Assembly: GCA_910585825.1 (NCBI GenBank)
Contig: CAJUEY010000003.1
Coordinates: 62,001 to 126,000, forward strand
Direction of reading: 5' to 3'
DNA length: 64,000 bases
Source of the DNA: an uncultured Lachnospiraceae bacterium
GTDB taxonomy: Bacteria; Bacillota; Clostridia; Lachnospirales; Lachnospiraceae
The notes under the pieces were generated by a model. That model was given only the letters and a program-made list of their open reading frames with translations, was not told the origin of the DNA and made no database searches. Positions 8,730-17,622 of the stretch are shown here, in pieces (positions within the stretch are counted from its first letter, which is position 1; each line of letters opens with the position of its first letter). Both the position numbers and the translations under genes were made by a program.

Positions 8730-9386
8730 TCAATCGTCCTCCTTTTGTTTATCACTGTAAATCTTAAGATAATATTTTTTCCCCTGATACAAAAACCACA
8801 GCGGAAATCGTTCATTATCCGCAATTCTGAAATGCTGAAACTGTTCCCGGATTGTACGGTCAATATCAATCTTATCATCCGCTTCTGACAGTCTGGCATA
8901 AAAACTTTCTTCCCCCCGCTGCCTGTTAGCACAGAATCTTTCAGGTTCTATCGCATACCGTTCACACATGTCAATAATCTGTTCACCCATTACATTTTGG
9001 AGTTCGTCGAGAAGTTCTGTTCCGTCAAATGTAATGCACTCCTTCATATAATAAGGTCCTGCGTCTACCTGCTCTACCGCCTCAAATAATGTCAAAACAA
9101 TCTCATTTTTCCCCTCTAAAATCTGCCATTTCAGAGGAGTAAACCCCTTTCCCTTTGGCAGATCGCTCGCATGAACAACAATATTATGATCAAATTTTTC
9201 TAAAAATTCTTTTCCCACTATCTTAGAACAGCTTAACAAAAAAGAAATTCCTCCTGCTTTTGCCTGTTTTTGATTATGGATCAGCGATACGTTCATTTTC
9301 TTTTTTTCCAGATTGGTCTTTAATTTTTCTGCATATGGTAAGAACCAGCTTTTTTCGTCATCCACTAAAATTGTAATATTTTTCAT
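8730..9386 (-). CDS. formyltransferase-family protein, probably sugar N-formyltransferase
   Basis: This 218-residue protein has the formyltransferase core. NIVVHASDLPKGKGFTPL contains the Asn-x-x-x-His pair, and AVEQVDAGPYY contains the catalytic Asp of the Asn/His/Asp triad known from methionyl-tRNA and sugar formyltransferases using N10-formyl-tetrahydrofolate. It is too short for tRNA formyltransferase, which has a C-terminal tRNA domain of about 100 residues. The start is the ATG at 9386, overlapping the aminotransferase stop as ATGA; a longer frame reaching 9422 would sit inside that gene. The neighbours suggest it formylates the amino group installed by that aminotransferase. Confidence 0.8.
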   Translation of the reverse strand: MKNITILVDDEKSWFLPYAEKLKTNLEKKKMNVSLIHNQKQAKAGGISFLLSCSKIVGKEFLEKFDHNIVVHASDLPKGKGFTPLKWQILEGKNEIVLTLFEAVEQVDAGPYYMKECITFDGTELLDELQNVMGEQIIDMCERYAIEPERFCANRQRGEESFYARLSEADDKIDIDRTIREQFQHFRIADNERFPLWFLYQGKKYYLKIYSDKQKEDD

Positions 9387-10522
9387 GGCAATTCCTCTAA
9401 GATATGTCTGAATATTCTGCATATAAACACGATATCCGATTCTTCAAGCTTTCCGTACATGGGAAGCGTGATCTCACAATCCGCCACATATTCTGAATTC
9501 TGAAGATTTCCATGCGGCAGTTCCTGATAAATGGAAAACCGATGTGCCGCCGGATAGTGCACACTGGTCTGAATCCCCTGTTCTTGCAAAAGCTTTCTGA
9601 CATGATCCCTCTTTTTATAATCAGATTTTTTCAAAACCACCGGCATAATATAATTAGAAGAAAGTTCATAATTATCAGCAAACGGTATCCATATCCCTTC
9701 CATATCTTTGAGATAGGTCAGATACCATTCCCGTACCTTTTCTCTTTTCTTTAAATCAAAAGCCAGTTTTTCTAACTGAACAATTCCAAGGGATGCGCGA
9801 ATATCGTCCAACCGATAATTAAATCCAAGTTCTTTCACATCATAGGAGGCGCTGTGTCCCTTTGCTCTTTCATATGACATTGTGGTCATTCCATGTGAAC
9901 GCATTAACCTGACACGCTTATCTATTTCCGGACTGCCTGTAACAAGCATACCTCCTTCACCTGTTGAAATATTTTTATTGGAAAAGAAACTGAAACATCC
10001 AATATCGCCAAACGTCCCTAATTTTTTTCCCTGATACTCAGACAACGGTCCATGACAGGCATCTTCAATCACATACAGATGACGTTCTCTGGCAATTCGC
10101 ATAATTTCCTGCATCTGGCATGCAAATCCTGCATAATGCATTACAATCACAGCCTTTGTTTTTTCCGTAATCAGGGATTCTATTTTCTTTACATCTATTG
10201 TAATATCCATCGGTGAGACAATATCACAAAAAACAGGTTCCGCTCTCACATATCTGACTGCATTTACTGTCGCAACGAATGTAAGGGAAGGTACAATCAC
10301 TTCATCTCCCTCTCCGATTCCTAAAACACACAAAGCTAAATGCAACGCTGCTGTACAATTTGAAACAGCGCACGCATAAGAAATTTGAAGCGTTTCACTA
10401 AATTTCTCTTCCAGTTCTCTGCATTTGGGACCGGATGAAATCCACTTCGAAGCAAGCGTTTCCGTCACAGCCTGTAATTCATTTTCATCATAATTTAAAT
10501 CAAATAATGGTATATTATACAT
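9383..10522 (-). CDS. DegT/DnrJ/EryC1/StrS-family aminotransferase (PseC/LegC-like position)
   Basis: This is a 379-residue PLP-dependent sugar aminotransferase. AVSNCTAALHLALCVLGIG, DEVIVPSLTFVATVNAV, YVIEDACHGPLSEYQG and FFSNKNISTGEGG, with the PLP lysine, are all present. It is a paralogue of the enzyme at 3153 but clearly different, so the locus has two separate amination steps. Its 3' end is coupled to the formyltransferase gene by an ATGA overlap. In the Pse and Leg pathways the PseB/LegB product, a 4-keto sugar nucleotide, is aminated at C4. I infer that role because the rest of that pathway lies alongside. Confidence 0.85.
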   Translation of the reverse strand: MYNIPLFDLNYDENELQAVTETLASKWISSGPKCRELEEKFSETLQISYACAVSNCTAALHLALCVLGIGEGDEVIVPSLTFVATVNAVRYVRAEPVFCDIVSPMDITIDVKKIESLITEKTKAVIVMHYAGFACQMQEIMRIARERHLYVIEDACHGPLSEYQGKKLGTFGDIGCFSFFSNKNISTGEGGMLVTGSPEIDKRVRLMRSHGMTTMSYERAKGHSASYDVKELGFNYRLDDIRASLGIVQLEKLAFDLKKREKVREWYLTYLKDMEGIWIPFADNYELSSNYIMPVVLKKSDYKKRDHVRKLLQEQGIQTSVHYPAAHRFSIYQELPHGNLQNSEYVADCEITLPMYGKLEESDIVFICRIFRHILEELP

Positions 10523-10523
10523 A

Positions 10524-11597
10524 TTATTTTCCTATGACCTGATTCCTGTTTACATAATTTTTAATAATAATTTCTCTGTCATTGACTTTTGCGTGCTCAC
10601 TGTCTTCTGTCATTCTTGGAATATAACACCTTCTGCAAATCTCAATCTTTTTAAATTCGCCTTTTTTATGAAGTTCCCTGATTTCATTTAACTGCTTTGA
10701 ATGCCAGATTTCATATACCGACTGCTCATTCATGTTTCCAATAATACATTTCCCATCCTCGTCATTGGCACACAAAAATACTTTGCCGTCCGCCCCAATC
10801 ACCAGACGCTGATAAAACTGTGAGCACGAAAAATCTTTTTCATACAAAATATCATCTTCGCTGTCGTTACCAAGCAGGTCAATCAACGGATTAAACGCAA
10901 TTAAATCCACATACGGAGCCAACGTATTATAAAATTCAGATGGATTGATTCGAATTGCAGGCCAGATACTCTGGACTTTTATCACAGGCCGCTTCCATCC
11001 TCTGTTTTCTTTGATTTCTTTTATTTTTTTTAATTTTTCCAGTGTATCCGAAAATTTTAACGGCGCTCTGATCTGCTCATACTGTTCATTCATTCCATCA
11101 ATGGAAACCGTAATCCAGTCAGCGCCTGCCTCCGCTATTTCTATAAAAAAATCCGGTTCCAATTTGGATCCGTTTGTCAAAAAAGAAACTTCCCCAATGC
11201 CTTTCTTTTTACAATACCGAATACACTCTGTAAAATCTGGATGCAGCGTCGCTTCACCTCTGAGACTTAAACGAACGGCAGGCACTTTACCTTCTATTTC
11301 ATCGACTATCTTCTGAAAAAGATCCCATTCCATAAACTGACGGCTTACTTTATTTTTAAATTCGTCTGTTATCGTATAACACATCGGACAATTCAAATTA
11401 CACAAAGTCGACAGTTCAATATCCACTAAAAGTGGATATTCTGCAACATATTGCGTTTTCGGATATTCCACCCAGTTTTTTCGATACTCTTTATATCGTG
11501 TTTCCCAGCCATACGCCCTGTTACAATCAAACAAACGGCTGCGTTCTTCTGTGTCCATTTCATAATTTCCTTTGTTAATTGGAATATTTTCTGCCAT
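10524..11597 (-). CDS. radical SAM/SPASM-domain protein
   Basis: The protein has 357 residues. VDIELSTLCNLNCPMCYT contains the CxxxCxxC motif that binds the radical SAM [4Fe-4S] cluster. RLSLRGEATLHPDFTECI and WITVSIDGMNEQYEQIRAP follow the usual core pattern for SAM binding. A C-terminal cysteine region (CANDEDGKC and CRRC) looks like a SPASM auxiliary-cluster domain. It is transcribed between the CBS-domain nucleotidyltransferase and the aminotransferase. Related genes occur in capsule and flagellin-glycan loci, where they may oxidise, epimerise or deaminate a sugar. The substrate is unknown. Confidence 0.85.
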   Translation of the reverse strand: MAENIPINKGNYEMDTEERSRLFDCNRAYGWETRYKEYRKNWVEYPKTQYVAEYPLLVDIELSTLCNLNCPMCYTITDEFKNKVSRQFMEWDLFQKIVDEIEGKVPAVRLSLRGEATLHPDFTECIRYCKKKGIGEVSFLTNGSKLEPDFFIEIAEAGADWITVSIDGMNEQYEQIRAPLKFSDTLEKLKKIKEIKENRGWKRPVIKVQSIWPAIRINPSEFYNTLAPYVDLIAFNPLIDLLGNDSEDDILYEKDFSCSQFYQRLVIGADGKVFLCANDEDGKCIIGNMNEQSVYEIWHSKQLNEIRELHKKGEFKKIEICRRCYIPRMTEDSEHAKVNDREIIIKNYVNRNQVIGK

Positions 11598-11610
11598 TTT
11601 CTACCTCACT

Positions 11611-12684
11611 TTATTGAAACGAATGAATCATCTTCTGCATTTCAGCAATTTCACCCATATCTTTCCATGCTCTGTCCGTAATCGGATATGCCCCTACTTT
11701 TCTCTTTTGTTCAAGCAGTAAATTAATCAGATTTGTCATCTGATATACTTCTCCCTTTGGAATATCCCTTAAAACGCTTGCTTCCATTACATATACTCCG
11801 GTATTGACCGGAAAATTATACTCTGGTTTTTCAGATATGGCTGCAATCTGCCCCCCCATCTCCAGTTCAAATACGCCATAAGGTATTTGAAAATGTTTCA
11901 AAGACGTAACGGCTGTAAGTTCATAACCGTTTTTCTTATGAAACTCATAAAGTTTTGCATAATCTATATCAAGCAAAACGTCACAATTGCTCAGAAAGAA
12001 AGCTCCTTTTATCTTTTCCCTCAGCAAATGCAGACTGCCGCATGTCCCCAGATACGTCTCTTCTTCTACATATGATAAATCATACGCATGCTTTTTCTCA
12101 TCAAAATAAGCTTTGATGAGATTTTTTTTATAATTCAGTGTCAGCCAGAAAGAATTGCAGCCATTTTTCCGAAATGAATCAATGATCCGTTCCAATATCG
12201 TTTCCGAACCAATCGGAATCAGCGGTTTGGGAAGTACGTTCGTATAGGGATTTAATCTTGTTCCCTTTCCCCCTGCCATAATGACAACCGGAATATCCAC
12301 CTGCTCAAATTTCTCAACCGGCTCAACCAGCATATCTCTCATAAAGATAATATCAACCGGCTCTCCCCTGTCATTTAAAACAGGTATTGCCTCTAACCGC
12401 TCCCGGATCATAAGATCTTTTGCTTTTTCCCTTTCTGTATTCCGTACAGTTCTCGGCTGGCGATACATCAGCTCACAAATATCTGCATCAAAATCACCTT
12501 TATTCAAAATCCATCTGCGCACATCTCCATCTGTGACAATGCCTGTAAGTCTGCCCTGTTTTGTGACCAGTAATATTTTTTTTCCTTTTTCATCCAGCCT
12601 CCGTATTCCATCCGCAGCTATTGTGCCTTCTTCTACACAGATTTGCTTAATATCTTTCATCTTTCCCTCAATATCTATTCCCAT
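11611..12684 (-). CDS. CBS-domain sugar nucleotidyltransferase (PtmE-like)
   Basis: Residues about 1-115 form a pair of CBS domains (IVTDGDVRRWILNKG is typical). They are followed by a nucleotidyltransferase domain with VVIMAGGKGTRLNPYTNVLP, the NTP-binding loop, and FFLSNCDVLLDIDYA, the metal-binding aspartates. This domain order is that of Campylobacter PtmE, which makes GDP-glucosamine for legionaminic acid. Three starts are possible: 12702 with no clear ribosome site, 12684 after AGAAAGG, and an ATG eight codons further in after GAGGG, which best matches family length. The presence of a PtmE-like enzyme beside PseB/PseG-like enzymes leaves the identity of the final sugar open. Confidence 0.8.
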   Translation of the reverse strand: MGIDIEGKMKDIKQICVEEGTIAADGIRRLDEKGKKILLVTKQGRLTGIVTDGDVRRWILNKGDFDADICELMYRQPRTVRNTEREKAKDLMIRERLEAIPVLNDRGEPVDIIFMRDMLVEPVEKFEQVDIPVVIMAGGKGTRLNPYTNVLPKPLIPIGSETILERIIDSFRKNGCNSFWLTLNYKKNLIKAYFDEKKHAYDLSYVEEETYLGTCGSLHLLREKIKGAFFLSNCDVLLDIDYAKLYEFHKKNGYELTAVTSLKHFQIPYGVFELEMGGQIAAISEKPEYNFPVNTGVYVMEASVLRDIPKGEVYQMTNLINLLLEQKRKVGAYPITDRAWKDMGEIAEMQKMIHSFQ

Positions 12685-12714
12685 TAAAACCTTTCTTCTC
12701 ATTTTACAATTTTT

Positions 12715-13785
12715 TTAAATGAACGGATCAAAATATGCCGGCATCTGATCAATCGTTTCATTGATTATTCTGTTATAAGAAACTGCACGGCAGTTTTTAC
12801 ATGCGCCTTCCAGCCATTTTCTGTTGGATGCTTCTTTCACTTCTTTATGTCTCTGTGAATTCCAGATCTCTTCTAAAGACTCTTTATTCAAATCTCCTAT
12901 ACAAAAGTCTTCTTTATCAATTTCCACAATATTCGGATACACTTTTCCGTCTGTACTCACATTTGCAATCATTCCATACTGATTCACCCAGCATTTCCCC
13001 TTGAACTCCGGCATTTTCCGGTACTCAAAAATCGCCTTCAGGTTTGTATAATTATGATCCAGATTATCATACTGCTCAATCTTATTTCTTAAAAACGCTT
13101 CCTCTTCTTCGTTTAATCCTTGTCCACGGTCTTCGTAATCCCGCACAATTTTAAACAATGCATAATCAAACTGTTTTTCTTTTATGATTGTAAGGAATTC
13201 ATCCAAATATTTGTAGTTTTTATTTGTCAGAACAATCCGCGATCCAAGAACAGGGCTTTTGTCGCCATGCACTTTGCGAATCTGTCCCGGAAGAGCAAGC
13301 ACTGCCTGTAAATTTGCAGTGCCTGTAATCGTCTGAAAACTATCCATCTCAACCCCTGGCACCGATATGGCAATATAATTTAGCCGGTCTGCCACTTCGA
13401 TCAAACCCATATCCGCAAAACAGGACGCATTTGTTATAATAGAACATTCCACACCGTTTGCATATAACTTTTCTATATAAGTTTTTAAACCGGGATAGAG
13501 TGTCGGCTCTCCTCCTCCTGAAAAATATACTGCCCTGATTTTCATCTTGATCACAGAATCTATCAACCGATCCATAACCTCTTTGGAAAGCGATGCCCTG
13601 CTCTCATTCCGTTCCTTATAAGAGCAGTGAATGCATCTGTGGTTGCACATAGCCGTGGGATGAATTTCAATCGCCACAGGCGGAAATTCATCCTGCCCCT
13701 TCCAGACATCCTCCATGATTTTTCCAAAATGAAAACGAATTTTATTTGAATTTAAAAAATCATCTGTTAAAGCTGTTTTTCTCAT
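12715..13785 (-). CDS. radical SAM/SPASM-domain protein
   Basis: This 356-residue protein is the second radical SAM enzyme in a row and only distantly similar to the one at 10524. IEIHPTAMCNHRCIHCSYK gives the CxxxCxxC cluster motif and AVYFSGGGEPTLYPG the GGE motif that contacts SAM. CKNCRAVSYNR near the C-terminus, with an earlier single Cys in GKCWVNQYG, suggests a SPASM-type second cluster. The ATG follows AGGAG. It probably works on a nucleotide-sugar or glycan precursor, since all neighbours do, but the reaction cannot be told from sequence. Confidence 0.85.
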   Translation of the reverse strand: MRKTALTDDFLNSNKIRFHFGKIMEDVWKGQDEFPPVAIEIHPTAMCNHRCIHCSYKERNESRASLSKEVMDRLIDSVIKMKIRAVYFSGGGEPTLYPGLKTYIEKLYANGVECSIITNASCFADMGLIEVADRLNYIAISVPGVEMDSFQTITGTANLQAVLALPGQIRKVHGDKSPVLGSRIVLTNKNYKYLDEFLTIIKEKQFDYALFKIVRDYEDRGQGLNEEEEAFLRNKIEQYDNLDHNYTNLKAIFEYRKMPEFKGKCWVNQYGMIANVSTDGKVYPNIVEIDKEDFCIGDLNKESLEEIWNSQRHKEVKEASNRKWLEGACKNCRAVSYNRIINETIDQMPAYFDPFI

Positions 13786-13812
13786 TTTTTCTCCTGTTCC
13801 TGACCTGACCGT

Positions 13813-15024
13813 CTAATTTTCAATTGCATTTTTCATACTATTATATATTTTTATTCCGTAATCTGTTTTCCGACGCGCCGGTTTATGCTGACCAATGCTC
13901 TGCAAAAAAACTTCCAAATCAAACTTCATATCATACTCTGTGATAATTTCATTATTCTTTCTTTCTGTAATTCTTCTTGTCATGTGCTCTCTTAGCTCAT
14001 TTGCATTATACTCCAATGTTACAATGTGAGAACTGCAGTTGTTTACAACAGCAAGACGATTAAAATCAGAAATAAAATATTTACTCTCTCCGTCAAAACA
14101 GGAAAAGCAAAATGTTTCTCCGAAAATCGCTTTAATTCCCCATTCTTTTTCAGTTGTCACCATCTCTGCAGAACAGTCTTCTAATTGAATTTTGATACAG
14201 CTGTCCGATGTATAAGACAGAAAATAACCGGTTCTGCCATTGCAATGTGCAGCCCTGTATTGACTAAAATCATCTTCCTGTACTTTTAAATTTTCTTTTT
14301 TCAAAATTTTCATGGATCCGATATCAATCATTACAATTTCGCCGTTGCATGTAAGCAAATACATTGTATTTTTGTATCCAAATGATGCTATGAATCCTTT
14401 TTCCAAATATGGCAATACATGAAATTTCAGCTCTTTTTTTTTCCATTCTGTGATGACAGGTTTCTCCTCCACAGGAATGTAAATTCTGTCATTCCATTCA
14501 TAATATCCGGCGTCTGAAAAATAACTGTATTCCGTGTGAAAACATTTCCAATATTCTTCTTTTACATTTAATGCTTCTTCGTAAATATCATCCTTATGAA
14601 TTTTCAGCATATAATCTTCATATGGAGAAATCAAATATATATTTCCAAAAGAATACAGGATCATAGAACATTTTCTGAAATCTGTTTCGCTTTCCTCATC
14701 AGACATAGTTCTTCTGCCGATTATTCTCATCTCTTTATCATTTAGATCATAATAGTATATATGTCTGGAAAGTACAGGAGTAAAATAGATTCTGTTTCCC
14801 CACTTCAACATACTTCCTGACAGCATAGTGTTTTCGATTCCTTCCTGAAAAAAATATCCCTCCAGGACAGTCCGGCCTGTCTTTATATCAATCGAAAAAA
14901 AACCATTATAATTATACGAACTAAAATAAAGTTTATGATCACACAGAATGCTCTTCCTAAATTTCGGCAAGATATACTTGTTTCCCATGGATTCATATTC
15001 TTTCTTTTTTCTGCTATCCATCAT
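13813..15024 (-). CDS. uncharacterised beta-propeller-like protein
   Basis: I do not recognise a named family. The 403-residue product has repeated short strands ending in aromatic-plus-acidic turns (LYFSSYNYNGFFSIDI, IYFTPVLSRHIYYYDL, FGNIYLISPYEDYMLKI, TMYLLTCNGEIVMIDI), spaced about 45-50 residues apart as in six- or seven-bladed propellers. There is no signal peptide or membrane segment, so it should be cytosolic. I use the ATG at 15024 with GGAG six bases upstream; the open frame extends to a TTG at 15036. A sigma-28-like promoter lies about 170 bp upstream. It opens the run of nonulosonic acid genes, so a scaffold or sugar-binding role is possible. Confidence 0.55.
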   Translation of the reverse strand: MMDSRKKKEYESMGNKYILPKFRKSILCDHKLYFSSYNYNGFFSIDIKTGRTVLEGYFFQEGIENTMLSGSMLKWGNRIYFTPVLSRHIYYYDLNDKEMRIIGRRTMSDEESETDFRKCSMILYSFGNIYLISPYEDYMLKIHKDDIYEEALNVKEEYWKCFHTEYSYFSDAGYYEWNDRIYIPVEEKPVITEWKKKELKFHVLPYLEKGFIASFGYKNTMYLLTCNGEIVMIDIGSMKILKKENLKVQEDDFSQYRAAHCNGRTGYFLSYTSDSCIKIQLEDCSAEMVTTEKEWGIKAIFGETFCFSCFDGESKYFISDFNRLAVVNNCSSHIVTLEYNANELREHMTRRITERKNNEIITEYDMKFDLEVFLQSIGQHKPARRKTDYGIKIYNSMKNAIEN

Positions 15025-15196
15025 ATGCATCTCCAAATTTCTGTTTCATCACACCGCCCATGCTGCAAAAACGCTTTTCCCAATTTAAAAAAAGATTCAC
15101 AAAGGGCGTTATTCTTCATGAATCCTTTTAGACTTTATATTTTTACTTCCCTGTATCTAATAATATATCATCCATGATTATACATAACTGTAAACT

Positions 15197-15224
15197 ATAT
15201 CGGCATTTTCTCAAAGATCATTTA
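15197..15224 (-). promoter_or_regulatory. candidate sigma-28 promoter upstream of the sugar-synthesis genes
   Basis: On the minus strand TAAA is followed after 16 bases by GCCGATAT. This matches the flagellar sigma factor consensus except that the gap is one base longer than the 15 bases seen at both flagellin promoters here. It sits in the non-coding stretch between the decayed sulfotransferase gene and the beta-propeller-like gene. The rest of that 250-bp stretch is AT-rich with no other feature I can support. Confidence 0.5.
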
Positions 15225-15278
15225 CCCTATTTATTAGCCAATCCTTTCCGCTCTCTGTAAACTCTTCCAAATAAACCC

Positions 15279-16139
15279 TTATTTTGTATTCTTATCCAAC
15301 ACCAAACCTGAAATTTTTTCAATCCGCCTTATTGTCAAGAAACAGTCAGTAATCAGAGAAATTCGAAATCTGTCAAACGCAGAGAAATATTCCTCATATG
15401 TCCGATATACAGGGCTTAAATCAAAGCCTGAAATATTTCCATAAGATGCTTTTACACCCAACAGTTCATCAGACCATTTAATGTTTCATTTTTCACAAAA
15501 AGCCCAAAACTCTTTCTTCGGATTACACTTAATATCCTCAAATCTCATGATAATCCTTTCAAATCCACTGTATTCTTTTTTCTCCCCATTTGGAAGATTC
15601 AGTATACTTGACAGACAATGAATGTTAATCGTTCCTCCTTCTTCTGCTGCCCGTAAGAAAGCCCCCCCTCTGATGAAAACATTCCGCACCACAGTTACAA
15701 TGCAACCGGAAACGCACGCCTCCTGTAACCATACGGCATAATCTTCCACCAAATCACAAAAAATATGCGGTTCCCAAAAGATGACTGCTTTTGAAATATC
15801 CTCTGTTCTCTTTCCTTTCATTTCAGCATAAGCTACATGCAGCATAACAAATAATTCCCGAGACGTAAAAGTTTCTTTTTCTGACAGCATCCGTTCCATA
15901 CTCTTCTGAAAAACCTCCCGATTCAAAATCCAGGATTTTTTATGAAACCTTAATGTCTCATTATGCAGTTTCCAGAATACAGGTAATATATCTGACGCTT
16001 TTTCCATTGCAAGCCTTGTACATATAAAGAAAAGATTATCGCTTAAATATCCATAGTCCATGATCAAAATGTCGGGGCGGCATTCCAGTATTCCCCTGAA
16101 AAATATATGTCCGCTATAGGGATTAATCGAGCCAATCAA
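15279..16139 (-). pseudogene. sulfotransferase-like pseudogene, interrupted by an in-frame TGA
   Basis: Two open segments, 16139-15486 and 15485-15279, lie in the same frame and are separated only by a TGA at 15488-15486. Read through, the join gives FCEK-stop-NIKWSDEL, a natural continuation. The upstream part has KAVIFWEPHIF, VVRNVFIRGGAF and MRFEDIKCNPKKEF, which resemble the PAPS-binding and RYEDL-type segments of sulfotransferases. The 5' end is also damaged: no good ATG exists and the frame closes at a TAG near 16158. Further sugar-locus debris seems to continue to about 16327 in other frames. It lies between ugd and the beta-propeller-like gene, so loss of this sulfation step is likely. 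Confidence 0.7.
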
Positions 16140-16330
16140 TATGTTACATCCTTGTATCTAATCTATCATCCAAGATATTTTTCTCTTTATATTTGCAAAA
16201 TATATCGGTAATTGCCATGGATATCTTTAGATGTCCTCCATAACTACTTCACGAATGATGTTCCATACTTTTTAAAAAGGTTATTGCCGTTTCTAAAGAC
16301 AATCCCGCTCTTTTCAACTATGCCGCCTCT

Positions 16331-17566
16331 TCAGTTCTCCCGAAACAAATCCCTCGTATAAACCTTCTCCAAAACATCCGCCAGCTCCTCCGACACCCGG
16401 TTCACCACAATCACATCAGCCCTCTTTTTAAACTCCTCCAGCGACCGGATCACTCTGCTGCCAAAAAACGTCTCTTCTCCCAAAGCCGGCTCATATACAA
16501 TCACTTCTGCACCCTTTGCCTTAATCCTCTTCATAATCCCCTGAATGGAACTCTGCCTAAAATTATCGGAGCCCGTTTTCATCGTAAGACGATATACCCC
16601 TATGACGCAGTCCTTTCCGGAAACCCCATTTCTGCCCGTTCCTTTACTGTAATATCCCGCTTTTTCCAACACCCTCTCTGCAATAAAATCTTTTCTGGTG
16701 CGGTTCGCATCTACTATGGCTCCTATAATATTATTGGGAACGTCATTGTAATTTGCCAAAAGCTGCTTGGTATCCTTTGGCAGACAATAGCCTCCATATC
16801 CAAAAGAGGGGTTGTTATAATGACTGCCGATTCTTGGATCTAGACCCACTCCCTCAATAATCTTTTTTGTATTCAAGCCACGCACTTCCGCATAAGTATC
16901 CAGCTCGTTAAAATAAGCAACCCGAAGAGCCAGGTATGTATTTGCAAATAATTTTACGGCTTCTGCTTCTGTACTGTTCATAAATAAGACGGGTATTTCT
17001 TCTTTTATCGCTCCCTCTTTTAACATCCCGGCAAACTCTTTTGCTTTTTGCAGCAGACCGGAACTGCCCTCCGGTACTCCCACAATAATTCTGGAAGGAT
17101 AAAGATTATCATATAATGCATGTCCTTCCCGTAAGAATTCCGGTGAAAATAAGATCCTCTCTGTCCGATATTTTTCTCTCAATTTTTCTGTATATCCTAC
17201 CGGAACCGTGGATTTAATCACAATCACTGCCGTGGAATTTCTCTTCAGAACATATTCCACGGTTGATTCCACAGAAGATGTATCAAAATAATTTTTATCC
17301 GGATCATAATTTGTAGGCGTAGAAATAATCACATAGTCCGCTTCTGCAACTGCCTCTTCCCCATCACAGACAGCTTTCAGGTCTAATGAACGCTCTTTTA
17401 AATACGTTTGTATTTCCCTGTCCAGAATCGGGGATTTTTTCTGATTGATCAAATCCACTCTTTCCTTTGCCACATCCAATGCTGCAACCTGATTATGCTG
17501 AGCCAGCAGAACCGCATTGGATAATCCCACATAGCCGACTCCAATCACTGTTATTTTTTTCTTCAT
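16331..17566 (-). CDS. ugd: UDP-glucose/GDP-mannose dehydrogenase family, probably UDP-glucose 6-dehydrogenase
   Basis: The product has 411 residues, the length of short bacterial Ugd enzymes. KKKITVIGVGYVGLSNAVLL is the NAD-binding loop; IVIKSTVPVGYTEKL and ILFSPEFLREG are family signatures; FGYGGYCLPKDTKQLL carries the catalytic cysteine. The enzyme oxidises UDP-glucose to UDP-glucuronate for surface glycans. I begin it at the ATG at 17566 with GGAG six bases upstream, because the extra 35 codons back to 17671 overlap the LicD-fusion gene and have no family similarity. UDP-ManNAc or UDP-GalNAc could be the substrate instead. Confidence 0.88.
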   Translation of the reverse strand: MKKKITVIGVGYVGLSNAVLLAQHNQVAALDVAKERVDLINQKKSPILDREIQTYLKERSLDLKAVCDGEEAVAEADYVIISTPTNYDPDKNYFDTSSVESTVEYVLKRNSTAVIVIKSTVPVGYTEKLREKYRTERILFSPEFLREGHALYDNLYPSRIIVGVPEGSSGLLQKAKEFAGMLKEGAIKEEIPVLFMNSTEAEAVKLFANTYLALRVAYFNELDTYAEVRGLNTKKIIEGVGLDPRIGSHYNNPSFGYGGYCLPKDTKQLLANYNDVPNNIIGAIVDANRTRKDFIAERVLEKAGYYSKGTGRNGVSGKDCVIGVYRLTMKTGSDNFRQSSIQGIMKRIKAKGAEVIVYEPALGEETFFGSRVIRSLEEFKKRADVIVVNRVSEELADVLEKVYTRDLFREN

Positions 17567-17622
17567 TTTATCTCCTGTCAAATCCGTCTTTTCTGAATAT
17601 ACACTATACACATTTCGTTGCT

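Noticed and set aside
16201..16235. TAAA-N16-ACCGATAT, a sigma-28-like match
   Set aside because: It falls in the remains of the decayed gene with no intact gene directly downstream, so it is probably chance.
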